Assembly (NCBI RefSeq): GCF_019396345.1 | Contig: NZ_JAHKRM010000002.1 | Coordinates: forward strand, 310,001-374,000 | DNA length: 64,000 bases | Direction: 5' to 3' | From: Nonomuraea guangzhouensis | GTDB lineage: Bacteria; Actinomycetota; Actinomycetes; Streptosporangiales; Streptosporangiaceae | Part shown: positions 28,087 to 37,223 of the stretch, in pieces | Numbering within the stretch: position 1 is the first letter of the stretch | How the letters are laid out: each line of letters begins with the position of its first letter | Translations under genes and position numbers: made by a program | The notes under the pieces: generated by a model | What the model saw: the letters and a program-made list of their open reading frames with translations, nothing else | What the model was told of the DNA's origin: nothing | The model's database searches: none

Positions 28087-29867
28087 CAAGCCTCACCCCC
28101 GTCCCGGTCTTCGACGGTCCCGGACGCGCCGACGTACCAGGTGCGATGGGCCTGACCGGGATAAGGCGGGACGAACCTCCGCACCTGATTGGCCAGCACG
28201 TGCGGCGGCACCGGATGGGCCCGACGGGCGTTGCGCCGGTGCAGTTCGTCCTCCTCCACCAGCGCGACGGCGTGCGTCGTCAGCGCGTCGCGGCGGCGCG
28301 CGACGGCATGGACCAGGGAACGCTGGGGCTGGTTGAGCGAGGTGGCGTCCCAGACCACGGTGCCGCCGGCCGCCAGGGCGGCGTCGAGCCGGGCCAGCCC
28401 CTCGCCGAGCACGTCCCGGTTGGCCCGCTGGTCCGCCCGCGAACCTCTGGCATCGCGCAGATCGTCCAGTGACAGGTACGCGTCGATCCCCGGCAGGCCG
28501 GCCGCGAACGTGCTCTTCCCACTGCCCGACGGTCCGACCAGGTGCACCAGCCGGGGGAACCGCCTCGACCGCCACCGCCAGGTCGCCGCCACGGCCTCCT
28601 CGACCGTGGTGATCCTTCCACTGGCCCAGGCGTCACGCGCCTCCGCCCAGCACCGCTCGGCCGCCTCCTCACCGACGCCGGCCAGTGCCTCGCGCAGACC
28701 GGCCCGCAACGGCTCCAGCGGTCCCGGGCCGAGCAGCCCGGCCTCCTCGGCGTGCAGGGCCGACCATTCGACCTGCTCACGCTCCTGGCCGGCCTCATCG
28801 TCCACGCGCCCCGCCAGCACGGCCGCCGCCACGGCGTGCAGCACGCCCAGGTCAGCGGCCAACGCCATGCGCCCCAGCCCGGCACGCCGCTCCTCGTCCG
28901 GGTACGGCCGGCGCAGCGCGCCGTGCAGCCCGGCCAGGTCCGCGACCCGCCGCGCCAGCCGCATGCCCAGCGGCCCCGCCAGCCCGGCCGCCAACCGGGC
29001 CCGCGGCATGGACCGCAGCGCCACGGCCAGCACACCCGCCAGCCGGGCATCCCCACACCGGCCGAGTACGTTCAGCCGAGCCGACACCTCGGCCACCGCC
29101 TCCGGGACGACGTCCTTCGCTTCTGCTTGGGTGAGGTCCACCGCTTCGGCTCGGGCGATGTCCTTCGCTTCGGCCTGGGTGAGGTCCACCGCGGCCAGCA
29201 GGGCGTTCACCTCGCAGTCCGCGCCCGAGCGCACCGACCACAGCGCCGACCTGGGGCCGAGCGCGTTCGGCACGACGCTCGCGTGCATCCAGTGCGTGCC
29301 GGTCCGTACGTGCTCGCGACGCACCCACTTGGCCACCCGCCCCGCGAACTCGCCCCGCTCGAACCCCTCGACGGCCCGCACGACGTAGCCCTCTTGCCGC
29401 TCGGCGTTCAGCCGCAGTCCGCGCAGCGCCCGCTCGTCGAAGACGCCGCGCCACAGCACCGGCGGGACGGGAATCCCCAGCTCACGCAGGAAGGTGACCG
29501 TGTGGTCCCAGTCCAGGCATCGATCGCCGTCCCAGACCGAGAAGCCGTAGAACCAGCTCTCCAGCCCCTGGTACGCGATGGAGTGCCGGGCGTACATGTT
29601 CTCCCCGCACACCCGCCACCCCGCCGGGATCCGTTCACCGATCCGTCCTTGCAGGCCCTTGACCCATGCCCGGGAGGGATGGTGCGCCGAGTCCAGCGAT
29701 CGGGCGTGCATCCCGTCCGCGTACAGGGTGGTGTTCTCTCCGTCGAGCTTCTCCGTGACCACGACCTCGCGCCCGCGCAGCCCGGACAGATCTCCCGCGC
29801 GAACATCGTCCGGCGTCACGCCGGGCGACCAGGGCAGGTGAGGGGTACGCGGATAGTGCACGCGCAT
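28086..29867 (-). CDS. RNA ligase-polynucleotide kinase fusion
   Basis: This 593-residue protein has a ligase adenylation domain at residues 1-225 with motif I EKLDGEN (Lys40 nucleophile), motif III SWFYGFSVWDG, motif IV EGYVVR and motif V AKWVR. A helical middle covers 225-430. A P-loop kinase at 440-575 has GPSGSGKST (446-453), LDDLRD and WDAT. It would phosphorylate a 5'-OH and seal RNA. The start at 29867 is set by AGGGGAGAGATC; the frame extends 120 codons upstream through a LysR relic. It carries a 16-residue tandem duplication near 226-253. Confidence 0.9.
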
Positions 29868-29965
29868 GATCTCTCCCCTGCCGCCCCTTGAAACTGGAGT
29901 CACTGTACAAGCGGCAGGAAAGCGCCTCCATCGAATAAACGGCCAGGCGTCAGGACTACACGGGC

Positions 29966-30245
29966 CGGAATCGACGTCCGGCACCCAGTACCTCCGGTCG
30001 GACGGCGGCGGCAGGACGGCGGCGGGCAGGTGGCGGATCAGCGTCTGGAGCGTCGGCCGCGCGTTCTGGCGATGCCACACGACGGACCAGGGATGCAGCG
30101 GCGTCGGATCGACGCTCGGGATCCGGCGCAGGTCGTGTACGCGGCCGAACGCCACATCGATCTCCTGCCGCCGCAGCGCGGGGATCGCCACCGACAGTCC
30201 TTGCCTCATGCTCAGCTCGACCCGCAACCGGGGATCGAGATCGCA
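29966..30245 (-). pseudogene. LysR-family substrate-domain remnant
   Basis: In frame on the minus strand are MRQGLSVAIPALRRQEIDVAF, then PLHPWSVVWHRQNARPTLQTLIRHLP, and YWVPDVDS. This resembles the end of a LysR effector domain with about 60 residues missing in the middle. There is no HTH and no start. The frame continues without a stop into the ligase gene, which inflates that gene's apparent length. Identification is by pattern only. Confidence 0.5.
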
Positions 30246-30269
30246 CGCTTCGCGGCCTCTAGACGATCA

Positions 30270-30797
30270 TCAAACCTCGGCCTCCCAGTGCGGGGTATGC
30301 GATTCGATCGGCTCCGGCAGGCGGATCCGCCCGTTCGAGAGAACGAGCGGTTCGATCTCCACGCTCTCGCAGAAGCGCAGGTAACCCACGAAGAACTCGG
30401 CACCGCCGGCCCGTGCGTTGACCGAGCACCGGCCGAGCCAATCCAGCAGCGTCCGGAGCAGGTAGAACTCGTCGGGATGCACTTCTTGGCGTACCGTCAG
30501 CGCCCAGCCGTCAGCTCGCTCCCGCTCGGCCAGCTCGGCGACGAGTGCGCCGCCCACCCAATGCGCGGCGCCGCGCCGCGTGAACGCGGGCTCTGCTTCC
30601 GCCGTCTCCCACTCGCAACCGGGGTCGTCGGGGTCACCGAGCGGATAGGCCTCCAGATAGTTGTCCGTGCCGATCGGCAGTCGCTCGGGTCGTGGCCCCT
30701 GCCCCACATGCCACCGCAGCTCGGCAAGCTCGTCGTCGGTGATGTCAGCGCGAATATCCACCGTCAGCGCGAGTTCGTAGATGTCTCCCACCGGCAC
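30270..30797 (-). CDS. hypothetical protein
   Basis: This 175-residue acidic protein has no domain I can name. It reads GDIYELALTVDIRADITDDELAELRWHVGQGP, has a WETAEAEPAFTRRGAAHWVGGALVAEL segment and a C-terminal ...HTPHWEAEV. It has Trp/Glu-rich beta-strand character and no signal or membrane segment. It starts at GTG 30797, four bases after the stop of the glycosidase-like gene, and is probably its operon partner. Confidence 0.65.
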   Translation of the reverse strand: MPVGDIYELALTVDIRADITDDELAELRWHVGQGPRPERLPIGTDNYLEAYPLGDPDDPGCEWETAEAEPAFTRRGAAHWVGGALVAELAERERADGWALTVRQEVHPDEFYLLRTLLDWLGRCSVNARAGGAEFFVGYLRFCESVEIEPLVLSNGRIRLPEPIESHTPHWEAEV

Positions 30798-30800
30798 ACC

Positions 30801-31805
30801 CTACTGAGCCGGACCATAGTGGCGGGCGAGGGCATGGAACGCCTCTTTCGGCTCCCAAGGCATGCCGGGATAGGTCTCGCTCTGGGTGCCGTCGAGCATC
30901 TTGACGATGCCGTACGAGCCGAGGTCGAGGTCGTCGCGGGGGTTGGCGCGGTGCGGGAGTTCGAACCCGGCGAAGCTGAACCAGAAGACGGTGTCCATGC
31001 CCACCTCGTCGAAGACGGTCAGCAACTCGTCCATGTAGCGGACCTGCTCGCCCTCGTCGCGTACGGTGCCGGGCTTGACGTGGCCGTCCTCGACGACGGT
31101 CCACCCGCCGGCGCCCCAGTCGCCCGCGCCCTGGAAGGTGCAGCAGCCGGCTTCGGTGACGGCGACGGGCTTGCCGTGGGTGAAGTGCTCCCGCAGGTCC
31201 GCGCGGAAGGTGGCGGCGTTGTGCTGGTTGCGGTAGGCGTCCACGCCGACGATGTCGAAGGGCGTCCAGTCGACGTACTCGATGGGGATGGACGCGTAGC
31301 TGATCGGGCCGCCGAAGCGGGGGCGTACGGAGGCGGCGACGCGGGCGAGGAAGGCGTTGACGGGATCGGGTAGCGAGGCCAGCGCCGCGGCGCGCTCCTC
31401 GGGCGTGGCGCGCAGGACCTGCATGCGCTCGGTGAAGGTGTCGCCGGGCAGGTAGCCACGGGCGAACAGACTCAGCTCGCACCCGGTCACGAACACGACG
31501 TCGGCCCCCTGACGACGGAGCGCCTCGGCGCGGTCGGCGCAGTCGTCGAAGTAGGGCAGCATCTCCTGCTCGGTCAGCTCGCACGGGAACGGTGAGAACC
31601 ACACCGCCAGCCCGGCGTCGGCGGCGGCCCGGGCCGCGACGGTGAGCCGTTCGGGGTCGCCTCCGGTGATACGGACGGCGTCGCAGTGCAGGTCGTCGGC
31701 GATGATCCGCATCTCCCGCGCCACCGTCTCGGGGTCGAAGACGCTGCGGGTGGTGTCGCCGTTGGGGAAGGTGCCGGTGTCGTACTGCACGCCCTTGCTG
31801 CGCAT
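30801..31805 (-). CDS. TIM-barrel glycosidase-like protein (often named abortive infection protein)
   Basis: The 334-residue protein looks like a GH-A clan barrel: KGVQYDTGTF at the N-terminus, DAVRITGGDPERL, WFSPFPCELTEQEML, then GVDAYRNQHNAATF with VTEAGCCTF carrying a likely catalytic Glu, and VFWFSFAGFELPH. No signal peptide is present, so it acts inside the cell. Homologues are sometimes labelled abortive phage infection proteins without strong support. GGAG precedes ATG 31805. It is divergent from a TetR gene over a compact operator. Confidence 0.75.
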   Translation of the reverse strand: MRSKGVQYDTGTFPNGDTTRSVFDPETVAREMRIIADDLHCDAVRITGGDPERLTVAARAAADAGLAVWFSPFPCELTEQEMLPYFDDCADRAEALRRQGADVVFVTGCELSLFARGYLPGDTFTERMQVLRATPEERAAALASLPDPVNAFLARVAASVRPRFGGPISYASIPIEYVDWTPFDIVGVDAYRNQHNAATFRADLREHFTHGKPVAVTEAGCCTFQGAGDWGAGGWTVVEDGHVKPGTVRDEGEQVRYMDELLTVFDEVGMDTVFWFSFAGFELPHRANPRDDLDLGSYGIVKMLDGTQSETYPGMPWEPKEAFHALARHYGPAQ

Positions 31806-31827
31806 GACTGCTCCATAAGGTTCGCTT

Positions 31828-31855
31828 TGTATCTTAAGTTTGAGGATAAGATACA
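31828..31855. promoter_or_regulatory. 28-bp inverted-repeat operator between a glycosidase-like gene and tetR
   Basis: TGTATCTTA-N10-TAAGATACA is a perfect 9-bp inverted repeat in a short AT-rich island within the 54 bp separating the divergent starts (31805 and 31860). The two half-sites lie one helical turn apart or slightly more, as for a TetR dimer or dimer pair. The TetR GTG start is only 4 bp past the repeat, implying a nearly leaderless regulator transcript. Confidence 0.75.
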
Positions 31856-31859
31856 TGCT

Positions 31860-32492
31860 GTGCCTAACGAAAACGCAAGGCGTCGGCGGGGCGCGGAGCT
31901 CGAGGCGGCTCTGCTGGAGGCGGCCTGGGAGGAACTGCGCGCCGTCGGCTACCACGAGCTCACCTACGACGCCGTGGCCGCGCGCGCTCGGACCAGCAGG
32001 ACGGTGCTCTATCGCCGCTGGCCGCACCGGCGTGACCTGGTCCTGGCCGCCCTACGCCACCAGGCGCCGCCGATTCCGCCGCCCATTCCCGACACCGGCT
32101 CTTTGCGTACGGACCTGCTGACCCTGTTCCGCATGGTCAGCACCCGCATGATCGAACTTTCCCCGATCCTCCAGGCGATCGGCGACGGCCGGGCAGACGG
32201 CAGCGATCTCACCGATTACCTGCACGAGCGCGTCGGCCAGGCCGGCCGTCGGGAGATGGACGTCGTGCTTGAACGTGCCGCGCTGCGCGGTGAGATCGAC
32301 CAGGTCCGGATTCCGGCCAGAGCCGCCGTGGCACCCTTCACGCTCGTCGCCGTCGAGACGCTGCTCAACCACCGCCCGCTGCCCGAAGACGCGCTCGCCG
32401 AGATCGTCGACCACATCGTCCTGCCGTTGATCGCGCACCACGGTCTCACTCCAGGGGCAGGGGGCGGCGCGGCACCGGAGCGGTGTGAATGA
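31860..32492 (+). CDS. TetR-family transcriptional regulator
   Basis: The 210-residue repressor has an HTH at residues 15-60 (ALLEAAWEELRAVGYHELTYDAVAARARTSRTVLYRRWPHRRDLVLAAL). Its effector domain, of the TetR_C_11-like type, includes LRTDLLTLFRMVSTRMIELSPILQAIG. The start is GTG 31860, because the upstream frame is the divergent gene's operator. The likely targets are itself and the divergent glycosidase-like gene. Its 3' end overlaps the convergent Lrp gene by 47 bp. Confidence 0.9.
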   Translation: MPNENARRRRGAELEAALLEAAWEELRAVGYHELTYDAVAARARTSRTVLYRRWPHRRDLVLAALRHQAPPIPPPIPDTGSLRTDLLTLFRMVSTRMIELSPILQAIGDGRADGSDLTDYLHERVGQAGRREMDVVLERAALRGEIDQVRIPARAAVAPFTLVAVETLLNHRPLPEDALAEIVDHIVLPLIAHHGLTPGAGGGAAPERCE

Positions 32493-32928
32493 GAGACGTG
32501 GTCGTCTGACCGTACGGAGTGAACAGGTCGAGGATCGGTTCGAGCTCGTCGACCGACCGCAGGTGCATCGTGAAGTAGAAGCAGTCGTCGCCGGTCATCC
32601 TGTAGCACTCGACGATCTGCGGAACTTCCTGGGCGATCTTGGAGATGCGGCGCAGTTCCCGGATCGCCGGACGGATCCGGACCATCACCGTGACCGGGAA
32701 ACCCAGCGCCCGCGGGTCGACCTCGGCGTGATAGCCGGTGATCACTCCCGTCTCCTCCAGCCGCTGCACCCTCTCGGCCACCGCGGGGGCCGACAGGGCG
32801 ACCCGCCGGCCCAGCTCGGCGAAGCTCAATCTGGCGTCGACCTGCAGCTCGGCGAGAATACGAAGGTCGAGGGCGTCCATTCCCTTGGGTTCGTATGCCC
32901 GCTCGGGTCTGATCCTTCGATTCGCCAT
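32446..32928 (-). CDS. Lrp/AsnC family transcriptional regulator
   Basis: This regulator is 160 residues, or 144 from the internal ATG at 32880. The N-terminal HTH is LDLRILAELQVDARLSFAELGRRVALSAPAVAERVQRLEETGVITGY. The C-terminal RAM domain reads VTVMVRIRPAIRELRRISKIAQEVPQIVECYRMTGDDCFYFTMHL. It would bind amino acids and control the divergent EamA transporter 34 bp away, a classic Lrp-exporter pair. Neither possible start has ideal Shine-Dalgarno spacing. Confidence 0.92.
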   Translation of the reverse strand: MANRRIRPERAYEPKGMDALDLRILAELQVDARLSFAELGRRVALSAPAVAERVQRLEETGVITGYHAEVDPRALGFPVTVMVRIRPAIRELRRISKIAQEVPQIVECYRMTGDDCFYFTMHLRSVDELEPILDLFTPYGQTTTSLIHTAPVPRRPLPLE

Positions 32929-32962
32929 TCTCCTAAATTACGGGCTGGCCAACGATGGGGGC

Positions 32963-33880
32963 ATGTCGCATACCGGCCCTCGTGCTGTCCTCTCCGCGGC
33001 ACCTCCATGGACCTATTTCCTGGGGAGCGCCGTCTTCCACTACCTCGGCCCGGCTTTCGCCGTGCTCCTGTTCAGCAGGCTCGCCCCGCTCGGGGTCGCG
33101 GGGCTGAGGATCTGGAGCGCCGCGCTCGTTTTCGCGCTCTGGCGCTGCCCCTGGCGGACCCTCGCCCGGCTCGACGCCGAGGGGCGTCGGTTGATCATCG
33201 CCTGGGCCGCGGTGCTCGCGGCCATGAACGTCTGTTTCTACCTGGCGATCGCCCGCGTGCCTCTGGGAACCGTCGCCGCGATCGAGTTCCTGCCGGTCAT
33301 CGTGCTGGCCGCGCTCGGTGCCCGTACCGTCCGCAACCTCGTGGCACTCGTGGCGGCCGTCGGCGGTGTCTACGTGCTGACCGGCATCCGGCTGGCCGGG
33401 GACCCGCTGGGGCTGGTGTTCGCCTTCGCCAACGCGGCGCTGTTCGCCGCCTACATCGTGCTGGCCCACCGTACGGCCCGGCGGCCGAGCGACGTCAGCG
33501 GCATCGACGGGCTGGCCGCCGCCATGCTCGTCGCCTGCGTGTTCGTCGCGCCGGTGGGCCTCTGGCAGGCCGCTCCCGCGCTGCTCGACCCGGTCACGCT
33601 CGCCGCCGGGATCGGGGTGGGGATCTGTTCGTCGGTGATCCCGTACGTGTGCGACCAGCTCGCCATGGCACGCATCGCCCGCTCCACGTACGCGCTGCTG
33701 GTGGCGCTGCTTCCGGCCACGGCGACGGTGATCGGCGTCGTGGTGCTCCGGCAGCTTCCCTCGCTCGCCGAGCTCGCCGGAGTCGCCCTCGTGGTGTTCT
33801 CGGTCGCCCTGCACCGCGAGCTCCGGACTCCGCCTGCCAAGGAGATCCTTCAGGAAGGTAAGACGACATGCGCTACGTGA
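32963..33880 (+). CDS. EamA family transporter
   Basis: This 305-residue, ten-helix DMT-superfamily exporter has two EamA halves; the first includes FSRLAPLGVAGLRIWSAAL and the second ends RSTYALLVALLPATATVIGVVVLRQ. The group is RhtA-like (threonine/homoserine efflux), which suits its divergent Lrp regulator. The start at 32963 follows GATGGGGGC. It overlaps the aldo/keto reductase start by 13 bp, so the two are likely one operon. Confidence 0.9.
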   Translation: MSHTGPRAVLSAAPPWTYFLGSAVFHYLGPAFAVLLFSRLAPLGVAGLRIWSAALVFALWRCPWRTLARLDAEGRRLIIAWAAVLAAMNVCFYLAIARVPLGTVAAIEFLPVIVLAALGARTVRNLVALVAAVGGVYVLTGIRLAGDPLGLVFAFANAALFAAYIVLAHRTARRPSDVSGIDGLAAAMLVACVFVAPVGLWQAAPALLDPVTLAAGIGVGICSSVIPYVCDQLAMARIARSTYALLVALLPATATVIGVVVLRQLPSLAELAGVALVVFSVALHRELRTPPAKEILQEGKTTCAT

Positions 33881-34845
33881 AGCTGGGCTCGTCGGGGCTG
33901 CGGGTGTCCCGGATCTGCCTGGGCATGATGAGCTATGGCGATCCCCGTTCCTGGGAGTGGATCCTGCGCGAGGACGCGGCCGAGCCGATCGTGCGGCGCG
34001 CGGTCGAGGCGGGTGTGACGTTCTTCGACACCGCCGACATGTACTCGGACGGCGTGAGCGAGGAGATCACCGGGCGGCTGCTCGCCAAGCTCTTCGCCCG
34101 CCGCGACGACTACGTTCTCGCCACGAAGGTCTACTTCCCGACGGGACGGGGCCCGAACGACCGAGGGCTGTCCCGCAAGCACGTACTGGCCGCCATCGAC
34201 GCCTCGCTGACCAGGCTTGGAACCGACTATGTCGATCTGTACCAGATCCACCGCTGGGACCACGAGACCCCGATCGAGGAGACCATGGAGGCTCTGCACG
34301 ACGTGGTGCGGGCCGGCAAGGCGCGGTACATCGGGGCCTCCAGCATGTACGCCTGGCAGTTCGCCAAAGCGCAGCACACTGCTCAGACGGCCGGCTGGAC
34401 CCGGTTCGTGTCGATGCAGAACCACTACAACCTGGTGTACCGGGAGGAGGAGCGAGAGATGATCCCGCTCTGCCTGGATCAGGGAGTGGGCGTCATCCCG
34501 TGGAGCCCATTGGCGCGCGGACTGCTCACGGGCAGCCGCTGGCGCGACGGCCGGCGGCGTACGGTCCGATCCGGCAGCGACCTGCTGGCCGACAGCATGT
34601 ACGAGGACGCGGACTTCGATGTCGTCGACGTCGTACGTGCGCTCGCCGACGAACGAGGCCTGCCTCCGGCGCAGCTCGCGCTCGCCTGGCTGCTCGGGAG
34701 GTCCGGAGTGGCCGCGCCGATCGTCGGGGCGAGCAAGGTGCGTCATCTGGATGACGCGATCGCGGCGGTGGATGTGTCCCTGAGCGGCGAGGAGGCGGCC
34801 CGCCTGGAGGCTCCCTACCTGCCCCACCGGATCATCGGGCACTAG
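33868..34845 (+). CDS. aldo/keto reductase
   Basis: This 325-residue NADPH-dependent (alpha/beta)8 barrel starts with YVKLGSSGLRVSRICLGMMSYGD. Catalytic Asp and Tyr lie in FFDTADMYSDGVSEEITG, Lys in VLATKVYF and His in LYQIHRWD. It ends with the cofactor-binding GASKVRHLDDAIAA. It is closest in style to the YajO/AKR11-type subgroup. It reduces aldehydes or ketones of unknown identity. It shares an operon with the EamA exporter under Lrp control. Confidence 0.93.
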   Translation: MRYVKLGSSGLRVSRICLGMMSYGDPRSWEWILREDAAEPIVRRAVEAGVTFFDTADMYSDGVSEEITGRLLAKLFARRDDYVLATKVYFPTGRGPNDRGLSRKHVLAAIDASLTRLGTDYVDLYQIHRWDHETPIEETMEALHDVVRAGKARYIGASSMYAWQFAKAQHTAQTAGWTRFVSMQNHYNLVYREEEREMIPLCLDQGVGVIPWSPLARGLLTGSRWRDGRRRTVRSGSDLLADSMYEDADFDVVDVVRALADERGLPPAQLALAWLLGRSGVAAPIVGASKVRHLDDAIAAVDVSLSGEEAARLEAPYLPHRIIGH

Positions 34846-34996
34846 CCACGTTCCGTCTCGATCTCGAACGGCCCATGGACGGGGAAAGTTATCGGCTCGG
34901 CCGCAGGGGGCTGACGCGTGTCGTTCTTCATGAGATCACGTACGCACTAAAAACAGGGGCGTGACCGATCGGACTCCCCAACGAGAAGGAACGCCT

Positions 34997-35593
34997 ATGA
35001 GGACCGGGACGACGAAAGCCGCTCTGTTCGCCGCCGCAGCGGCCATACCGTTGGCCATCGTGCCCGGGACGGCGGCCTTCGCTGGACACGGCAAGGGCTC
35101 CGGGGACTGCGTCACGTCCGGGTTCAAACGCTCGACCGACCAGATCGAGGTCATCAGCGGCCATCAGACGCAGACGATCACCGGCAGGGGGTGGACCGAC
35201 CTGACCTGCGGCTCGCTGTACGTGCAGGTGCCCAGAGGGACCCATGGACATCTCACCGTCTGGGTGAACGCCGAGATCCGATGCAAGGGGTCGAGCGTGA
35301 TCGGCAACTGGTGCGGGGGCCGCATCATCGTCGACGGGGTGGCACTGCCGCCGAGCAACAATGCCGACAATGACCGCTTCGACTGGGACACCGCCAGCCC
35401 CGAGGACCGGCGCTGGCGCGACGGTTCGATGATGGCCGCCGGGTATGTGACGTGTCCCGCGAACAACTCCAGGATGTACTGCAACAAGAAGATCCAGGTG
35501 CAGGCGACCAACAATTCCAGCACCACGACATTCTGGGTCGACGACACCATCGTCCGCGCCGAACTGCTGAGAAGACAGCTGTTCCCGCGCTGA
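34997..35593 (+). CDS. secreted protein of unknown function
   Basis: The 198-residue precursor has a signal peptide (TKAALFAAAAAIPLAIVPGTAAFA-GHG). The mature part has several Cys residues (GDCVTSGF, LTCGSLY, IRCKG, WCGG, VTCPANNSRMYC) and beta-strand patterning (QTQTITGRGWTDL, HGHLTVWVNAEI). No domain was recognised; an extracellular beta-sandwich with disulfides seems likely. GAAGGAACGCCT precedes ATG 34997. Confidence 0.75.
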   Translation: MRTGTTKAALFAAAAAIPLAIVPGTAAFAGHGKGSGDCVTSGFKRSTDQIEVISGHQTQTITGRGWTDLTCGSLYVQVPRGTHGHLTVWVNAEIRCKGSSVIGNWCGGRIIVDGVALPPSNNADNDRFDWDTASPEDRRWRDGSMMAAGYVTCPANNSRMYCNKKIQVQATNNSSTTTFWVDDTIVRAELLRRQLFPR

Positions 35594-35675
35594 TGCTCAA
35601 GACGCGGAACGGCCGGTCCCGGGGCGGGACAGACCGCTCCGCGTGTGTAACGAGAGTGCGGGCGAGCCGCGGAGG

Positions 35676-36143
35676 TCAGAAACCGAGATCGCTCAGGCCC
35701 GGGTGGTCGTCCGGGCGGCGCCCCAGGGGCCAGTGGTACTTCCGGTCCGACTCCTGGATCGGCAGGTCGTTGATGCTCGCATGCCTTACCCGCATCAGGC
35801 CCTGCTCGTCGAACTCCCAGTTCTCGTTCCCGTACGAGCGGAACCAGTTGCCCGCGTCGTCATGCCACTCATACGCGAACCGGACCGCGATCCGGTCCCC
35901 GGTGAAGGCCCACAGCTCCTTGATCAGCCGGTAGTCGAGCTCCCTGGCCCACTTCCGCCGGAGGAACGCCACGATCTCATCGTGTCCCGTCGCGAACTCC
36001 GCCCGGTTCCGCCAGCGTGAATCCTTGGTGTAGGCCAGCACCACCTTCTCGGGGTCCCTGGTGTTCCAGCCGTCTTCCGCCAGCCGGACCTTCTCTATGG
36101 CGGTTTCCCGGGTGAACGGCGGCAAAGGGGGTCGTGTCGTCAT
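35676..36143 (-). CDS. DUF1348 (NTF2-like) family protein
   Basis: This 155-residue protein fits the DUF1348 branch of the NTF2 fold: [38 protein letters not shown], then [36 protein letters not shown], and [21 protein letters not shown]. Members are small cytoplasmic proteins without an assigned reaction. GAGGAGAAGA precedes the ATG. It is divergent from the GntR gene. Confidence 0.9.
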   Translation of the reverse strand: MTTRPPLPPFTRETAIEKVRLAEDGWNTRDPEKVVLAYTKDSRWRNRAEFATGHDEIVAFLRRKWARELDYRLIKELWAFTGDRIAVRFAYEWHDDAGNWFRSYGNENWEFDEQGLMRVRHASINDLPIQESDRKYHWPLGRRPDDHPGLSDLGF

Positions 36144-36316
36144 TTCTTCTCCTCAGTCGTCACAGTTCCGAACCGCAGCGCGACCGAGCCCCGACCGCCG
36201 TCTCCCCGGCTGCCGGCTCCACGGTTGCGACGGTAATTGCAGGATACTTCTCCGGTACGAGGCACTTTGGGATGGCCTGCGATTCCAAGATCTCACCGCA
36301 TACTGGAAGAATCTCC

Positions 36317-37075
36317 ATGAGCGACGGACCCGGAGGACTGATGGCCGAACGACCCGGCAGCGCACATACGGAGGAGCCTGCGGCCAAGCGCAGGAGGCCT
36401 CGTGCGGGTAGCGGGCAGTCGCTCGGCGACCAGGCGTATGAGTACATCCGGGCCGCGATCCTCCAGGGCAGATACCGCCCCAACCAGCGACTGCCGGAAG
36501 ACGAGGTGGCGGCGCAGCTCAACAGCAGCCGCACTCCCGTACGCGTCGCCCTGATGCGCCTGGTCGACCAGGGGCTGGTCGTCCGGGAGCGGCAGGGCTG
36601 GGTCGTGCGTGAGCACACGCCGGACGAGATCCGCGAGATCTACGAGGTGCGGTGCGCCCTCGAGGCGATGGCCACCGGGCTGGCCGCCGTGCGCGCGTCC
36701 GAGGAGCAACTGGGCACGATCGCCGCGTTCTACGACGGGCCGATCGAGGAGTACGTGCGGCGGCCACGCGCCGAGCTCGGCCGGATGAACCGCGACTTCC
36801 ACCACACCATCGTGCAAGCCTCGGGCAACGGCCGCCTGCTGGACGAATGGCTGCGCAACCGCGACTTCGGCATCACGTACAACATGGCCGTCCTCTTCAC
36901 CTCGGAGGAGGTCGTCACCTGCGTGGAAGGCCATCAGCGCATCGTCGAGGCGCTGATGCGCCGCGACCGTGAGGGCGCGGAGCGGCAGGCGAGGATCCAC
37001 GTCGAGGACGTCCAGGCCGCGGCCAGCCGTCGCCTCGACGCCCTGCAGACGTCCGTCGGGCTGTACCTGTCCTGA
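36317..37075 (+). CDS. GntR family (FCD-domain) transcriptional regulator
   Basis: This roughly 250-residue FadR-subfamily regulator has a winged helix at residues 38-105 (SLGDQAYEYIRAAILQGRYRPNQRLPEDEVAAQLNSSRTPVRVALMRLVDQGLVVRERQGW) and an FCD ligand domain (IYEVRCALEAMATGLAA, MNRDFHHTIVQASGNGRLL, GHQRIVEALMRRD). ATG 36341, with GGAGG four bases upstream, is an alternative start. It lies just upstream of the dehydrogenase fusion, whose promoter carries a palindrome it could bind. Confidence 0.9.
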   Translation: MSDGPGGLMAERPGSAHTEEPAAKRRRPRAGSGQSLGDQAYEYIRAAILQGRYRPNQRLPEDEVAAQLNSSRTPVRVALMRLVDQGLVVRERQGWVVREHTPDEIREIYEVRCALEAMATGLAAVRASEEQLGTIAAFYDGPIEEYVRRPRAELGRMNRDFHHTIVQASGNGRLLDEWLRNRDFGITYNMAVLFTSEEVVTCVEGHQRIVEALMRRDREGAERQARIHVEDVQAAASRRLDALQTSVGLYLS

Positions 37076-37187
37076 ACTGACACTTCCACCAGGCCGACGC
37101 GACCACCCGTCGACCTGGCGTTGGCCTGCCTCTTCACAGGCCAGATCGACCATGGCTACAGATGCGAAACGGTGATGAAACAGACTC

Positions 37188-37223
37188 TTGAGACATTGGA
37201 TCCAAATTTGTACCCTACGTTGC
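37188..37223 (+). promoter_or_regulatory. leaderless promoter with palindrome in the spacer
   Basis: TTGAGA at 37188-37193 and TACCCT at 37211-37216 are separated by 17 bp, and the start codon ATG 37224 lies 8 bp after the -10. The mRNA would therefore begin at or next to the ATG. The spacer contains the perfect 10-bp palindrome TTGGATCCAA (37196-37205), an attractive operator for the adjacent GntR regulator. Confidence 0.6.

Noticed and set aside
29868..30227. N-terminal extension of the RNA ligase by 120 residues
   Set aside because: The extension encodes a LysR relic, and the real start at 29867 has a strong ribosome site.
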